Shown: piece after piece, positions 1 through 7,490 of the stretch
Layout of the letters: each line of letters begins with the position of its first letter
Position numbering within the stretch: the stretch's first letter is position 1
NCBI RefSeq assembly: GCF_021287045.1
Contig: NZ_JAJTBG010000006.1
Span: 62,001-126,000 of the forward strand
DNA from: Oryzomicrobium sp.
GTDB lineage: Bacteria; Pseudomonadota; Gammaproteobacteria; Burkholderiales; Rhodocyclaceae
Reading direction: 5' to 3'
DNA length: 64,000 nucleotides
Translations under genes and position numbers: made by a program
Notes under the pieces: generated by a model
Database searches by the model: none
The model's input: only the letters and a program-made list of their open reading frames with translations
What the model was told of the DNA's origin: nothing

Positions 1-933
1 GCCGATGCCGGAGGTCTCGACGATGAGCAGGTCGAAGCCGGACACCTTGCAGGCGGCGATCACCTCGGGCAGGGCGGCGGAAATCTCGCTGCCGGTGTCC
101 CGGGTGGCCAGGGAGCGCATGTAGATGTTGGCCCCCTCGATGGCGTTCATGCGGATGCGGTCGCCCAGCAGGGCACCGCCGGTGCGCTTGCGCGACGGGT
201 CGATGGAGACGATGCCGAGCTTGAGCTGGTCGTCCTGGTCGAGGCGGAAGCGGCGCACCAGCTCGTCGGTGAGCGACGATTTACCGGCGCCGCCGGTGCC
301 GGTGATGCCCAGGGTCGGCGTGGCGGTCTGGGCGGCAGCCTCGCGCAGGGCGGCCTTCACATCCTCGCCGTAGGCGCCGTTCTCCAGGGCGGTGATGACC
401 TTGGCCAGGGTGCGCCGGTCGCCGGAGCGCAGCCCGGCCAGCACGGCCTCGACGCCCTGGGGCGCGGCGGCGGTCAGGTCGTAGTCGGAGGTTTCCACCA
501 CCTCGTTGATCATGCCCTGCAAACCCAGGGACTGGCCGTCGCCGGGGGAGTAGATGCGGGTCACGCCGTAGTCGTGCAGCTCGGAAATCTCGGAGGGCAC
601 GATCACCCCGCCGCCGCCGCCGAACACCTTGATGTTCTCGCCGCCGTGCTGGCGCAGCAGGTCGATCATGTACTTGAAGTACTCGACATGACCGCCCTGG
701 TAGGAGGTGATGGCGATGCCCTGCACGTCTTCCTGCAGCGCCGCGTTGACGATGTCGCCCACGGACCGGTTGTGCCCCAGGTGGATCACCTCGGCGCCGG
801 TGGATTGCAGGATGCGGCGCATGATGTTGATCGAGGCGTCGTGGCCGTCGAACAGGGCGGCGGCGGTGACGAAGCGCACCTTGTGGCGGGGCTTGTAGGG
901 GACGAGCTTGTGGGCAACGGAAAGGTCGGTCAT
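1..933 (-). CDS. icmF: Fused isobutyryl-CoA/methylmalonyl-CoA mutase IcmF (N-terminal part, gene runs off the window)
   Basis: Only the first 311 residues are in the window; IcmF proteins are usually about 1,090 residues. These enzymes use adenosylcobalamin to rearrange the carbon skeleton of branched acyl-CoAs and carry their own GTPase chaperone. Residues about 18-145 form the B12-binding domain, with the DGHDAS form of the DxHxxG cobalamin ligand motif (D29, H31). A MeaB-type G domain follows, with Walker [10 protein letters not shown] at residues 211-219 and a KSSLTDEL helix. The mutase barrel would lie beyond position 1. The order B12 domain then G protein in one chain is diagnostic of IcmF rather than MutB or MeaB alone. 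The ATG at 933 opens right at the domain start. A palindromic site lies about 115 bp upstream. Confidence 0.9.
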   Translation of the reverse strand, partial: MTDLSVAHKLVPYKPRHKVRFVTAAALFDGHDASINIMRRILQSTGAEVIHLGHNRSVGDIVNAALQEDVQGIAITSYQGGHVEYFKYMIDLLRQHGGENIKVFGGGGGVIVPSEISELHDYGVTRIYSPGDGQSLGLQGMINEVVETSDYDLTAAAPQGVEAVLAGLRSGDRRTLAKVITALENGAYGEDVKAALREAAAQTATPTLGITGTGGAGKSSLTDELVRRFRLDQDDQLKLGIVSIDPSRKRTGGALLGDRIRMNAIEGANIYMRSLATRDTGSEISAALPEVIAACKVSGFDLLIVETSGIG

Positions 934-1048
934 GGGCGAGGTTCCGGAAGGCAAGCACTGCGGTCGAACCGGGCCGCCATCCTGCACGGGGCGGCCGCAA
1001 CGGGCGGGCCCGGGAAATCCGGGCCGGAGAGTGATGGCACCTTAGCTA

Positions 1049-1067
1049 ACGTTGACGTCAACGTCAA
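1049..1067. promoter_or_regulatory. Palindromic operator-like site upstream of icmF
   Basis: Positions 1049-1064 read ACGTTGACGTCAACGT, a perfect 16-bp palindrome. The overlapping stretch 1052-1067 has TTGACG/CGTCAA arms. The site sits between icmF (minus strand, start 933) and the downstream end of the small membrane gene (stop 1131). The shape resembles the TTGACG-N4-CGTCAA operators described for MerR-type LiuR regulators of branched-chain amino acid and acyl-CoA degradation, which would suit IcmF. The regulator assignment is inference; the palindrome is directly visible. Confidence 0.55.
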
Positions 1068-1130
1068 CTTAACCGAATCGCAAGCCATCGCTCTTACTGC
1101 AACCCAGGCCCGGCGCGGTTGGGGTAGTTT

Positions 1131-1421
1131 TCAGGGAGTCGGGGTCAGGCCCGAACCGTGATGGGGCGCGGTACGGCCGGCCGGCGCATGGCCGTGGTCG
1201 GCCTGGGGGCGCTGGGGCAGCATGAACCAGGTGAGCAGGCTGGAGCCGGCGCAGATCAGCCAGAACAGGAAGAAGCCCAGGGAATAGGTGGCGTAGGACG
1301 ACATTTCCACCGTCCCGCCGAGGAAGTACAGCTGCTGCGGGTTGATCACCCAAAAGAAGAGGAATTCGGCGACCGCCGCGGCAACGAAGGATGGCCACAG
1401 CACCCAGATGACCTTGTTCAT
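1131..1421 (-). CDS. Small membrane protein, 96 aa, unknown function
   Basis: A 96-residue protein with two clear hydrophobic segments: residues about 4-26 (beginning VIWVLWPSFVAAAVAEF) and about 46-68 (beginning YSLGFFLFWLICAGSS). The short tail is rich in His and Pro. ATG 1421 is preceded by GGGAGG at good spacing, which supports this start over longer readings of the frame. I do not recognise the family with certainty; it has the look of small inner-membrane proteins of betaproteobacteria. It lies between icmF and a flavin-binding protein gene, all on the minus strand, with 197 bp to icmF, so it need not be cotranscribed with either. Confidence 0.65.
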   Translation of the reverse strand: MNKVIWVLWPSFVAAAVAEFLFFWVINPQQLYFLGGTVEMSSYATYSLGFFLFWLICAGSSLLTWFMLPQRPQADHGHAPAGRTAPHHGSGLTPTP

Positions 1422-1583
1422 GGAACGCCTCCCGTCAGGTTGTGGGGTACTGGGTATGACCGGGCAGGCGGCGCGGAAGTTGCGCGCGACGCTGCCGATC
1501 CGGCAACGATTGGACGGCTCCCGAAAAGCGGCCAAGCCAAACCCCGCGCCAGATAATGGTTTCCGGGCAGTGGCTGCAAAGAA

Positions 1584-1638
1584 CAAGGCAGGGCGCGGCT
1601 TTCCAGGCACACCTGCTGGAAAGGCCCACCCTGCCTTG
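1584..1638 (-). terminator. Long hairpin terminator after the FMN-binding protein gene
   Basis: Arms CAAGGCAGGG (1584-1593) and CCCTGCCTTG (1629-1638) enclose a second pair, CTTTCCAG/CTGGAAAG. Read on the minus strand, the hairpin starts 17 nt after the stop codon at 1655 and is followed by TTCTTTG. The T-run is short, so efficiency is uncertain. Confidence 0.6.
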
Positions 1639-1654
1639 GCTTCCGGCCGGTGCC

Positions 1655-2356
1655 TCAGCAATACCGCTCCGGCAGCGGCGGCACCGCCAGGCCGGCGCAC
1701 TCCGCCTCGGGGCGAGGCTCGCCGGCCACCACCCGCAGGGGCACCACCCCGGCCCAGGCCGGCCGCTCCAGATCCTGGGGCAGGTCCTTGGGCGGGCCGC
1801 TGCGCACCTTGGCCGCCGCCTCGTCCAGGGAGATGCGCAGCAAGGCGGTGCCAGCCAGTTCCTTGTCGTCCGGCGGCCGCACCTGGGAAGCGCGCCCGGG
1901 CACCGCGTGGTCGAGGAACGCCGCCAGGGACGCGGCCTTGGCCGCCGGATCGGCCACCTCCTCGAAGGTGCCGTAGATCACCACCGAGCGGTAGTTCATC
2001 GAATGGCGCAGGGCCGAGCGTGCCAGCACCAGGCCGTCCATATGGCTGATGGCGACGCAGGCGGTGCCGCCGGTCAGCACCTCCACCAGCCGCGACGCCC
2101 GGGCGCAGTGAATGTACAGGTGGTTCCCCTCGCGCCAGCAGGCGGTGGGAATGCAATGGGGCACACCGTCCTGGACGAAGGCCAGGTGGCAGACCAGAGC
2201 CGCGTCCACGATGGCATTGACGCTCTCCCGGTCATAGGCGGCCCGCTCCGGATGGCGGCGCACCCGGGTGCGTTCCGAAGGGGCGTCGGTGCCGCGGCGG
2301 GGTGGCGTGGTCGACGTGGTCGGCGTGGGTAGCGAGGAGGAATCGGTCTCGGACAT
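1655..2356 (-). CDS. Pyridoxamine 5'-phosphate oxidase-like FMN-binding split-barrel protein
   Basis: A 233-residue protein with a low-complexity Ser/Thr/Pro N-terminus. From about residue 35 it has a Pyridox_ox_2/NimA-like split barrel: RHPERAAYDRE, then VCHLAFVQDGVPHCIPTACW, LYIHCARASR and MNYRSVVIYG. These match the family of flavin nucleotide-binding proteins that often annotate as pyridoxamine 5'-phosphate oxidase-related. Substrate is unknown. The start at 2356 is the only ATG in the frame between the domain and the divergent MocR gene. The gene is divergent from the MocR-type regulator at 2455 with 98 bp between them. MocR regulators commonly control the neighbour they diverge from, so this protein is its probable target. 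Confidence 0.82.
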   Translation of the reverse strand: MSETDSSSLPTPTTSTTPPRRGTDAPSERTRVRRHPERAAYDRESVNAIVDAALVCHLAFVQDGVPHCIPTACWREGNHLYIHCARASRLVEVLTGGTACVAISHMDGLVLARSALRHSMNYRSVVIYGTFEEVADPAAKAASLAAFLDHAVPGRASQVRPPDDKELAGTALLRISLDEAAAKVRSGPPKDLPQDLERPAWAGVVPLRVVAGEPRPEAECAGLAVPPLPERYC

Positions 2357-2454
2357 GGCAGTGCTTTCACGGATGGAACGATGAGGTGCCCAGCCTAACG
2401 CCCCTGTGGCACCATAACGAGAACCAGAATTTGCACAGACGATAGAACCACGCG
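2357..2454. promoter_or_regulatory. Divergent control region between FMN-binding protein gene and MocR regulator
   Basis: A 98-bp spacer that must hold both start regions. It contains an imperfect inverted pair, CTGTGGCA and TTGCACAG, around position 2420, a plausible but unproven MocR operator. No -35/-10 pair could be called with confidence. Confidence 0.35.
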
Positions 2455-3993
2455 ATGGACTACGCCCACCTCCTCGACCACCTGAAAACCGCCGTATCCC
2501 CGGACGGGCCGCGCCGCCAGGGCCTCTACGCCGCCCTGCGCGGCGCAGTCCTGGACGGTCGCCTGCCCCCGGGCACCAAGCTGCCCGCCTCCCGCGCCCT
2601 GGCGGCGGAGCTGGCCCTGGCACGTAACACGGTGATCCACGCCTACGAGCAACTGGTGACCGAGGGCTACCTGGTGGCCGACCGGCGCGCCACCCGGGTG
2701 GCGCCCCTGCCCCTCGGCATGGCCGGCGACCGGGCCTCCGGCGACGCCGCCGCCGACCCGGCGGACATCCGCCTGCCGCCGCCCACCACCTCTGCCCTGC
2801 CCCCCCTGGCCCACCGGGCCGCCCGCATCAATGCCCGGCGCCACGGCCTGGACGGGCCGCCCCGCCCCTTCTCGCCCGGGGTGCCGGACCTGGGGCGCTT
2901 TCCCTTCGCCGCCTGGCGCGCCTGCCTCGACGCGGCCTGGCGCGACGCCACCCCGGCCCAGCTGCACTACAGCCCGCCCGGGGGCGATCCCTTGCTGCGG
3001 GAGGCCATCGCCCGCCACCTGGCGGTATCCCGGGGGGTGCGCTGCACCCCGCAGCAAGTGGTGGTCACCCCGGGCATCCAGGGCGCCATCGCCGTGTGCG
3101 CCTGGCTGCTGGCCGAGGCCGGCGCCACTGCCTGGCTGGAGAACCCGGGCTACCCGGGCGCCCGCAGCGCCTTCGCCTGGGCCGGCCTCGACGTGCGCGG
3201 CATCGCCGTGGACGGCCAGGGCCTGGCCCCCACCGCCGCCGACTGGGACGAGGCGCCGCCCCGGCTGATCTACCTGACCCCGGCCCACCAGTACCCCCTG
3301 GGCACCGTGCTCAGCCTGGAGCGCCGCCTGGCCCTGATCGCCCGGGCCAGGCAGTGCGGCGCCTGGCTGCTGGAGGATGACTACGACGCCGAATTCCGCT
3401 ACGAGAGCCGCCCCCTGCCCGCCCTGCAAGGGCTGGACACGGACGCCCCGGTGCTCTACCTGGGCACCTTCAGCAAGACCCTGCTGCCCGGACTGCGCCT
3501 GGCTTACGTGGTGGCCCCCGAGGCCATCGCCGCCGACCTGGGCCGGGCCGTCACCGACCTGCTGCGCCCCGGCCAGGGGGTGGAACAGCGCGCCCTGGCG
3601 GACTTCATCGCCAAGGGCCGCTTCGCCGCCCACCTGCAACGCATGCGCCGCCTCTACGCCGAGCGCCAGGCCCTCTTGCGCCGCCTGCTGGCCGAACGCC
3701 TGCCGGCGGTAGCCGGGCTGCCCGCCACCGTCACCGGCGGGGCAGCGGGCCTGCACCTGACCCTGGCCCTGCCACCGGACCTGCCGGACCGGGCCGCCGT
3801 CGCCACCCTGGTCCAGCGCGGCCTGGACCCGCGCCCGGTGAGCGCCTACTGCCTGGCCGGCACCGCCCCGGCCGGGGGCAACGGCCTGGTGCTGGGCTAC
3901 GGCAATACCGACGCGGCGATCCTGCCGGCGGCGGTGGAACAGCTGGCCGCCGGCCTGGCCGACGCCCGCGGCGCGCAGCGGCGCCGGCCCTGA
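2455..3993 (+). CDS. MocR/PdxR-type transcriptional regulator (GntR HTH fused to aminotransferase domain)
   Basis: 512 residues, the normal size for the MocR subfamily. Residues about 15-80 are a GntR winged helix (LYAALRGAVLDGRLPPGTKL, LALARNTVIHAYEQLVTEGY). Residues about 130-505 are a fold-type I aminotransferase domain, with the PLP lysine K341 in GTFSKTLLPGLRLAYV and the family motif LLEDDYDAEFRYE. Such proteins bind PLP as an effector and do not usually act as enzymes. The known member PdxR controls vitamin B6 synthesis. Divergence from an FMN-binding pyridoxamine oxidase-like gene makes a B6- or flavin-linked regulon likely, but no pdx gene is present here. Confidence 0.88.
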   Translation: MDYAHLLDHLKTAVSPDGPRRQGLYAALRGAVLDGRLPPGTKLPASRALAAELALARNTVIHAYEQLVTEGYLVADRRATRVAPLPLGMAGDRASGDAAADPADIRLPPPTTSALPPLAHRAARINARRHGLDGPPRPFSPGVPDLGRFPFAAWRACLDAAWRDATPAQLHYSPPGGDPLLREAIARHLAVSRGVRCTPQQVVVTPGIQGAIAVCAWLLAEAGATAWLENPGYPGARSAFAWAGLDVRGIAVDGQGLAPTAADWDEAPPRLIYLTPAHQYPLGTVLSLERRLALIARARQCGAWLLEDDYDAEFRYESRPLPALQGLDTDAPVLYLGTFSKTLLPGLRLAYVVAPEAIAADLGRAVTDLLRPGQGVEQRALADFIAKGRFAAHLQRMRRLYAERQALLRRLLAERLPAVAGLPATVTGGAAGLHLTLALPPDLPDRAAVATLVQRGLDPRPVSAYCLAGTAPAGGNGLVLGYGNTDAAILPAAVEQLAAGLADARGAQRRRP

Positions 3994-4009
3994 CCGACCT
4001 TAACCAGCC

Positions 4010-4474
4010 TCAGCCCCGCAATCCGCCCACCAGGCGCACCCACAGCCGGGCCAGCCAGCCCGGCAGCAGCGGTGACGGCACCGGAGCCGGCGCATCCCGC
4101 AGGGTCAGCACCAGCCGGCCGCCCCCGTCCGCCGCCACGGTCTGCCAGCCGGCCACCTGCACCACATGGACCGTGCCCGGGGCGAGGCGGTAGCGCACCC
4201 GGCAATACTGTTCCGCCACCCAGCGCGGCGCCCCGATCAGGGCGCCCCGGCCGGACTGGACGTGCACCACCGCCCCGGCCCGCAGGGCGATACGCAGGGA
4301 CTGGCCCGGGGCCAGGATATGGACGACCGGTTCGGGGATCGCCGGCGCGGGCGCCGGGCCGGCGTCGGCCAGGCGGGCAGCCGGCGTGGCTCCCGCTCCG
4401 GCCGGGGAAACGGGCCTCGAACGCAACGGGACGACGGACGCGGGACAAGGGCAGGAGCGGGGGCAGGCAGACAT
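4010..4474 (-). CDS. DUF2917 domain protein
   Basis: 154 residues. The N-terminal third is low-complexity (Pro/Ala). From about residue 50 the sequence VVHILAPGQSLRIALRAGAVVHVQSG and the continuation with VHVVQVAGWQTVAA match the cupin-like DUF2917 pattern seen next to GntR/MocR-type aminotransferase regulators in betaproteobacteria. Function is not known. ATG 4474 is preceded by CCGGAGA at about 8 nt; the frame stays open to 4648 but would then run into the divergent regulator. The divergent neighbour at 4647 is the probable regulator. Confidence 0.7.
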   Translation of the reverse strand: MSACPRSCPCPASVVPLRSRPVSPAGAGATPAARLADAGPAPAPAIPEPVVHILAPGQSLRIALRAGAVVHVQSGRGALIGAPRWVAEQYCRVRYRLAPGTVHVVQVAGWQTVAADGGGRLVLTLRDAPAPVPSPLLPGWLARLWVRLVGGLRG

Positions 4475-4578
4475 GGCGGAATCTCCGGAAACAGGAGACT
4501 CCAGCCTAATCGCCCCCCCCCGGCGCCGACAGGCACACGGCCGGACAGAATCGGGCGCAACAGGGGCCGGTTCTACAC

Positions 4579-4610
4579 TCTGTTCCGCAACAAACCGGCC
4601 GTATCTGTTC
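4579..4610. promoter_or_regulatory. Candidate MocR operator: direct repeat TCTGTTC
   Basis: TCTGTTC occurs at 4579-4585 and again at 4604-4610, a 25-bp period (a bit over two helical turns), in the 172-bp spacer between the DUF2917 gene and the MocR-type regulator. Direct repeats in such divergent spacers are typical MocR sites. The assignment is inference. Confidence 0.4.
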
Positions 4611-4646
4611 TGTATCGCCCGGCGCGCCCGGTCCATAATCGGCCCC

Positions 4647-6086
4647 ATGGACGCACCACCCCTCTACCGCCAGCTGGCCGACCATTACCGCCAGGCCATC
4701 GCCGCCGGCGCCCTGGTCCCCGGCGACCGCATGCCCTCGGTGCGCGCCCTCATGGCGCGCCACGGGGTGAGCCTGTCCACCGCCCTACAAACCTGCCGGC
4801 ACCTGGAAAGCCTGGGGCTGCTGGAGGCCCGCCCCCGCTCCGGCTACTTCGTCCGTCCGCCCCGGCGCGGCAGCCTGGCGCCGGTGGAGGAACCCCGCCC
4901 CACCCTGCCCGACCCGGCCCAGTACATCGGCATCCATCAGAAGGTTTCCGCTATTCTGGCCCGGGGCCAGGCCCGGCCCGACGCCCTCAACCTGGCGGTG
5001 GCCTGCGGCGCCCCCAGCCTGTATCCGGCGGCGGCCCTGCAACAGGCGGCGATGCGCGTCCTGCGCCGCCAGCCGGCCCTGTTCGGCACCGCCGTGCCCT
5101 TCAACGGCGCTCCGGCCTTCCGCACCGCCCTGGCCCAGCAGGCCCTGGCATCACGCATGACCCTGGGGGCCGACGACATCATCGTCACCCACGGCTGCGT
5201 CGAGGCCCTCAACCTGGCGCTGCGCGCCGTGGCCCGTCCCGGCGACGTGGTGGCGGTGGAAACCCCCACCTTCTATGGCCTGTTGCAGATCCTGGAGAAC
5301 CTGGGGATGCGCGCCCTGGAGATTCCCACCAGCCCCCAGACCGGCATTTCCCTGGAGGCCCTGGACTTGGCGGCGGATGCCTACGCCAACATCAAGGCGG
5401 TGGTGGTGGTGCCCAACCTGCAAAACCCCCTCGGGGCGATCATGCCCGACGCCCACAAGGCGCGGCTGGCGGCCTGGGCCGAGGCCCGGGGCATTGCCCT
5501 GATCGAGGACGACACCTACGCCGCCCTGGGCAACGACGATGCCCCCCTGTCGGCGCTGAAGGCTTTCGACGCCACCGGCAACGTCATCCACTGCGCCTCG
5601 CTGCACAAGACCCTGGCCCCGGGCATGCGCCTGGGCTGGATCGCCCCGGGCAAGTGGAAGCCCCGGGTGGAAATGCTCAAGTACGCCCAGTCCCGGCCCA
5701 ACGAGGCCCTGCCCCAGTTGGCGGTGGCGGAGTTCATGGGTTCCGGCGGTTTCGAGCGTCACCTGCGCCGGCTGCGCGTTCAGTTGCGCGAACAGCGCGA
5801 GCGGTTGGGCGAGGCGGTGGCCGCCTATTTCCCCGCCGGCACCCGGCTCAACGTGCCGCCGGGGGGCTTCGGCCTGTGGATCGAGCTGCCCGGGCAGTTG
5901 CCCTCGGAACGGCTGTTCGACGCGGCCCTGGGCGAAGGCATCCGGGTCTCGCCGGGGGTGATGTTCGCCAACTCGGGACGCTTCGACCATTTCCTGCGCC
6001 TGAGCTGCGGCGCCCCCTGGAGCCAGGCGCTGGACGAGGGCATCCGCCGCCTCGGCGGGGTGGTGGCCCGGCTGGCCGGAGCCTGA
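4647..6086 (+). CDS. MocR-type regulator or PLP-dependent aminotransferase with GntR domain (second copy)
   Basis: 479 residues from ATG 4647 (MDAPPLYRQLADHYRQAIAAG). Residues 1-75 are a GntR winged helix (GDRMPSVRALMARHGVSLST). Residues about 95-475 are an aminotransferase domain with PLP lysine K321 in CASLHKTLAPGMRLGW and the motifs VPNLQNPLGAIMPD and ALIEDDTYAALG. The frame is open upstream to 4386, but that part overlaps the divergent DUF2917 gene and does not look like protein, so the start next to the HTH is preferred. The domain order equals that of the regulator at 2455, yet the two differ clearly in sequence, so they are distant paralogues. A YdcR/PtsJ-like role is possible. Confidence 0.85.
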   Translation: MDAPPLYRQLADHYRQAIAAGALVPGDRMPSVRALMARHGVSLSTALQTCRHLESLGLLEARPRSGYFVRPPRRGSLAPVEEPRPTLPDPAQYIGIHQKVSAILARGQARPDALNLAVACGAPSLYPAAALQQAAMRVLRRQPALFGTAVPFNGAPAFRTALAQQALASRMTLGADDIIVTHGCVEALNLALRAVARPGDVVAVETPTFYGLLQILENLGMRALEIPTSPQTGISLEALDLAADAYANIKAVVVVPNLQNPLGAIMPDAHKARLAAWAEARGIALIEDDTYAALGNDDAPLSALKAFDATGNVIHCASLHKTLAPGMRLGWIAPGKWKPRVEMLKYAQSRPNEALPQLAVAEFMGSGGFERHLRRLRVQLREQRERLGEAVAAYFPAGTRLNVPPGGFGLWIELPGQLPSERLFDAALGEGIRVSPGVMFANSGRFDHFLRLSCGAPWSQALDEGIRRLGGVVARLAGA

Positions 6087-6091
6087 ACGGC

Positions 6092-6670
6092 TCAGTGCAG
6101 CCGGCGGGCGGACGACGCCGCCCCTTTCCCGCTGGCGGCGTCGGACAGGCCGTCCGCCTCGCCTTCCAGCCAGGCCAGCACTTCCGGGGCGATCACCCGG
6201 GCCGGATCGAGCAGGATCAGTTCGCCCCAATCCATGCACGCCCGCCCCCGGACCACGGCGGCATCGGCGCCGGGGCGGCCCGCCGCCAGGGGTTCGATGC
6301 GGCCCGGCGCCAGATCGAGGGAATCCCCCACTGCATCGACCAGCAGGCCGGCCAAAACCGATTCGTCCCGCCGCCGCGCCGCCACCACGACCACCCGGGA
6401 AGCGATGCCCGGCTGGAGCGGCCGCCCCCCCAGGAGGGGATGCAGGTCGAGCACCGGCACCAGGGAGTGGCGCAGCTTGATTGCGCCCCTCAGCAGGGGC
6501 GGCAATCCGGGCGCGACGATCAGTTCGCCGTGGGTCACCACTTCGCGCACCTGGTCCCGGGGCACGGCGCAGACGTCGTCGCCCAACTGGAAGCAGAGGC
6601 AGGCCAGCCCGGCGGCCTCACGGCGGGCCGGGGCGGCGATTGCATGATGGCGGATCAAGGTACGGGTCAT
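6092..6670 (-). CDS. CheW-like coupling protein (second, separately promoted copy)
   Basis: 192 residues with one CheW domain: LACLCFQLGDDVCAVPRDQVREV, LPPLLRGAIKLRHSLVPVLDL, then a SRVVVVAARR strand and the C-terminal LILLDPARVIAPE. CheW proteins couple chemoreceptors to CheA. The canonical NLRG motif is replaced by KLRH, so this is a diverged copy. It lies downstream of the main chemosensory operon but behind a hairpin (6857-6884) and has its own copy of the promoter block found before the operon. ATG 6670 is chosen over 6733 because the CheW domain begins soon after it. The C-terminal 20 residues are low complexity. Confidence 0.8.
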   Translation of the reverse strand: MTRTLIRHHAIAAPARREAAGLACLCFQLGDDVCAVPRDQVREVVTHGELIVAPGLPPLLRGAIKLRHSLVPVLDLHPLLGGRPLQPGIASRVVVVAARRRDESVLAGLLVDAVGDSLDLAPGRIEPLAAGRPGADAAVVRGRACMDWGELILLDPARVIAPEVLAWLEGEADGLSDAASGKGAASSARRLH

Positions 6671-6757
6671 GGCGGTTCTCCTCGGCGCAACCCGAATCCG
6701 GGAATGGCCCGGCCGGGACGGCGATGTCGCCATTACACCCGGCGGAGCGCCGCGGCA

Positions 6758-6819
6758 CCGTCGGCGAAGGCGGAATCCAGGCTAGGCGGCGGCTGATCCT
6801 GCTGTCGGGAAATTCCTAC
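6758..6819 (-). promoter_or_regulatory. Promoter block B (62 bp), copy of the block at 14219-14280
   Basis: Aligned without gaps to 14219-14280, 50 of 62 bases are identical. Its upstream end holds TGTCGGGAAATTCCTACC (6803-6820), a near-palindrome of the form TGTCGG-N6-CCTAC. It precedes the separate cheW-like gene, as the other copy precedes the chemosensory operon, so it is probably a shared promoter/operator unit. Confidence 0.6.
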
Positions 6820-6856
6820 CCGGCCGGACGCCGCAGACACGCAACGCAGACACGAA

Positions 6857-6884
6857 AGCGGCAAGGCCCGAAGGCCCTGCCGCT
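6857..6884 (-). terminator. Hairpin after the chemosensory operon
   Basis: Arms AGCGGCAAGGCC (6857-6868) and GGCCCTGCCGCT (6873-6884) with one mismatch and a 4-nt loop, 24 nt downstream of the cheW stop on the minus strand. Only a CTTTCG follows, so it may be a weak terminator or an RNA-stabilising end. Confidence 0.5.
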
Positions 6885-6907
6885 GCGTGGTTGGACGATC
6901 CCGCCGT

Positions 6908-7480
6908 TCAGGCCGGCACGGCGTCCGCATCGCGCGGGGCCGATTCTCCGACCACCGGCATTTCCGTACCGCCTCCGACGGAGAGGGCCTCCAGTTCTTC
7001 CAGGGCCAGTACCCGATCCAGGTTCAGGATCAGGATGAAGCCCTGGTCCATCTTGGCCATGCCGCGGATGAAGTCGGTGCGCAGGCGGGTGCCGAAGGAT
7101 GGCGGCGGCTCGATGCGGGAATCGGGGATGTCCAGCACCTCGTTGACCGCATCCACCAGGACGCCGACCACCTGGACTTCGGCCTCCCGGACCACCTCGA
7201 CGATGACGATGCAGGTGCGCCGCTCCACCTGGGTGGACTCGCCGCCGAAGCGGCGGCGCAGGTCAACCACCGGCACCACGGCGCCGCGCAGGTTGATCAC
7301 GCCGCGCACCGAGGCCGGCATCATCGGCACCGCCGTCAATTGGCCGTACTCGATGATCTCACGCACGTTGAGGATGCCCACGGCGAACACCTCGCTGCCC
7401 AGCTGAAAGCTCAGGCACTGGGTGGCATCGCCGCCCTCGGGCCGGGCGATGCCGATCTGGCTGTTGATCTGGGTGCTCAC
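6908..7480 (-). CDS. cheW: CheW chemotaxis coupling protein
   Basis: 190 residues. The CheW domain runs from about residue 20: CLSFQLGSEVFAVGILNVREIIEY, then MPASVRGVINLRGAVVPVVDLR (canonical NLRG), CIVIVEVV and VGVLVDAVNEVLDI. The C-terminal stretch FILILNLDRVLALEELEAL is typical. The start is taken as GTG 7480, which has GAGGAG 8 nt upstream; the ATG at 7513 would overlap the receptor gene that ends at 7491. It is the last gene of the chemosensory operon. With the receptor just upstream and the CheA two genes upstream it should form the signalling core. Confidence 0.9.
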   Translation of the reverse strand: MSTQINSQIGIARPEGGDATQCLSFQLGSEVFAVGILNVREIIEYGQLTAVPMMPASVRGVINLRGAVVPVVDLRRRFGGESTQVERRTCIVIVEVVREAEVQVVGVLVDAVNEVLDIPDSRIEPPPSFGTRLRTDFIRGMAKMDQGFILILNLDRVLALEELEALSVGGGTEMPVVGESAPRDADAVPA

Positions 7481-7490
7481 GGCGCGCTCC

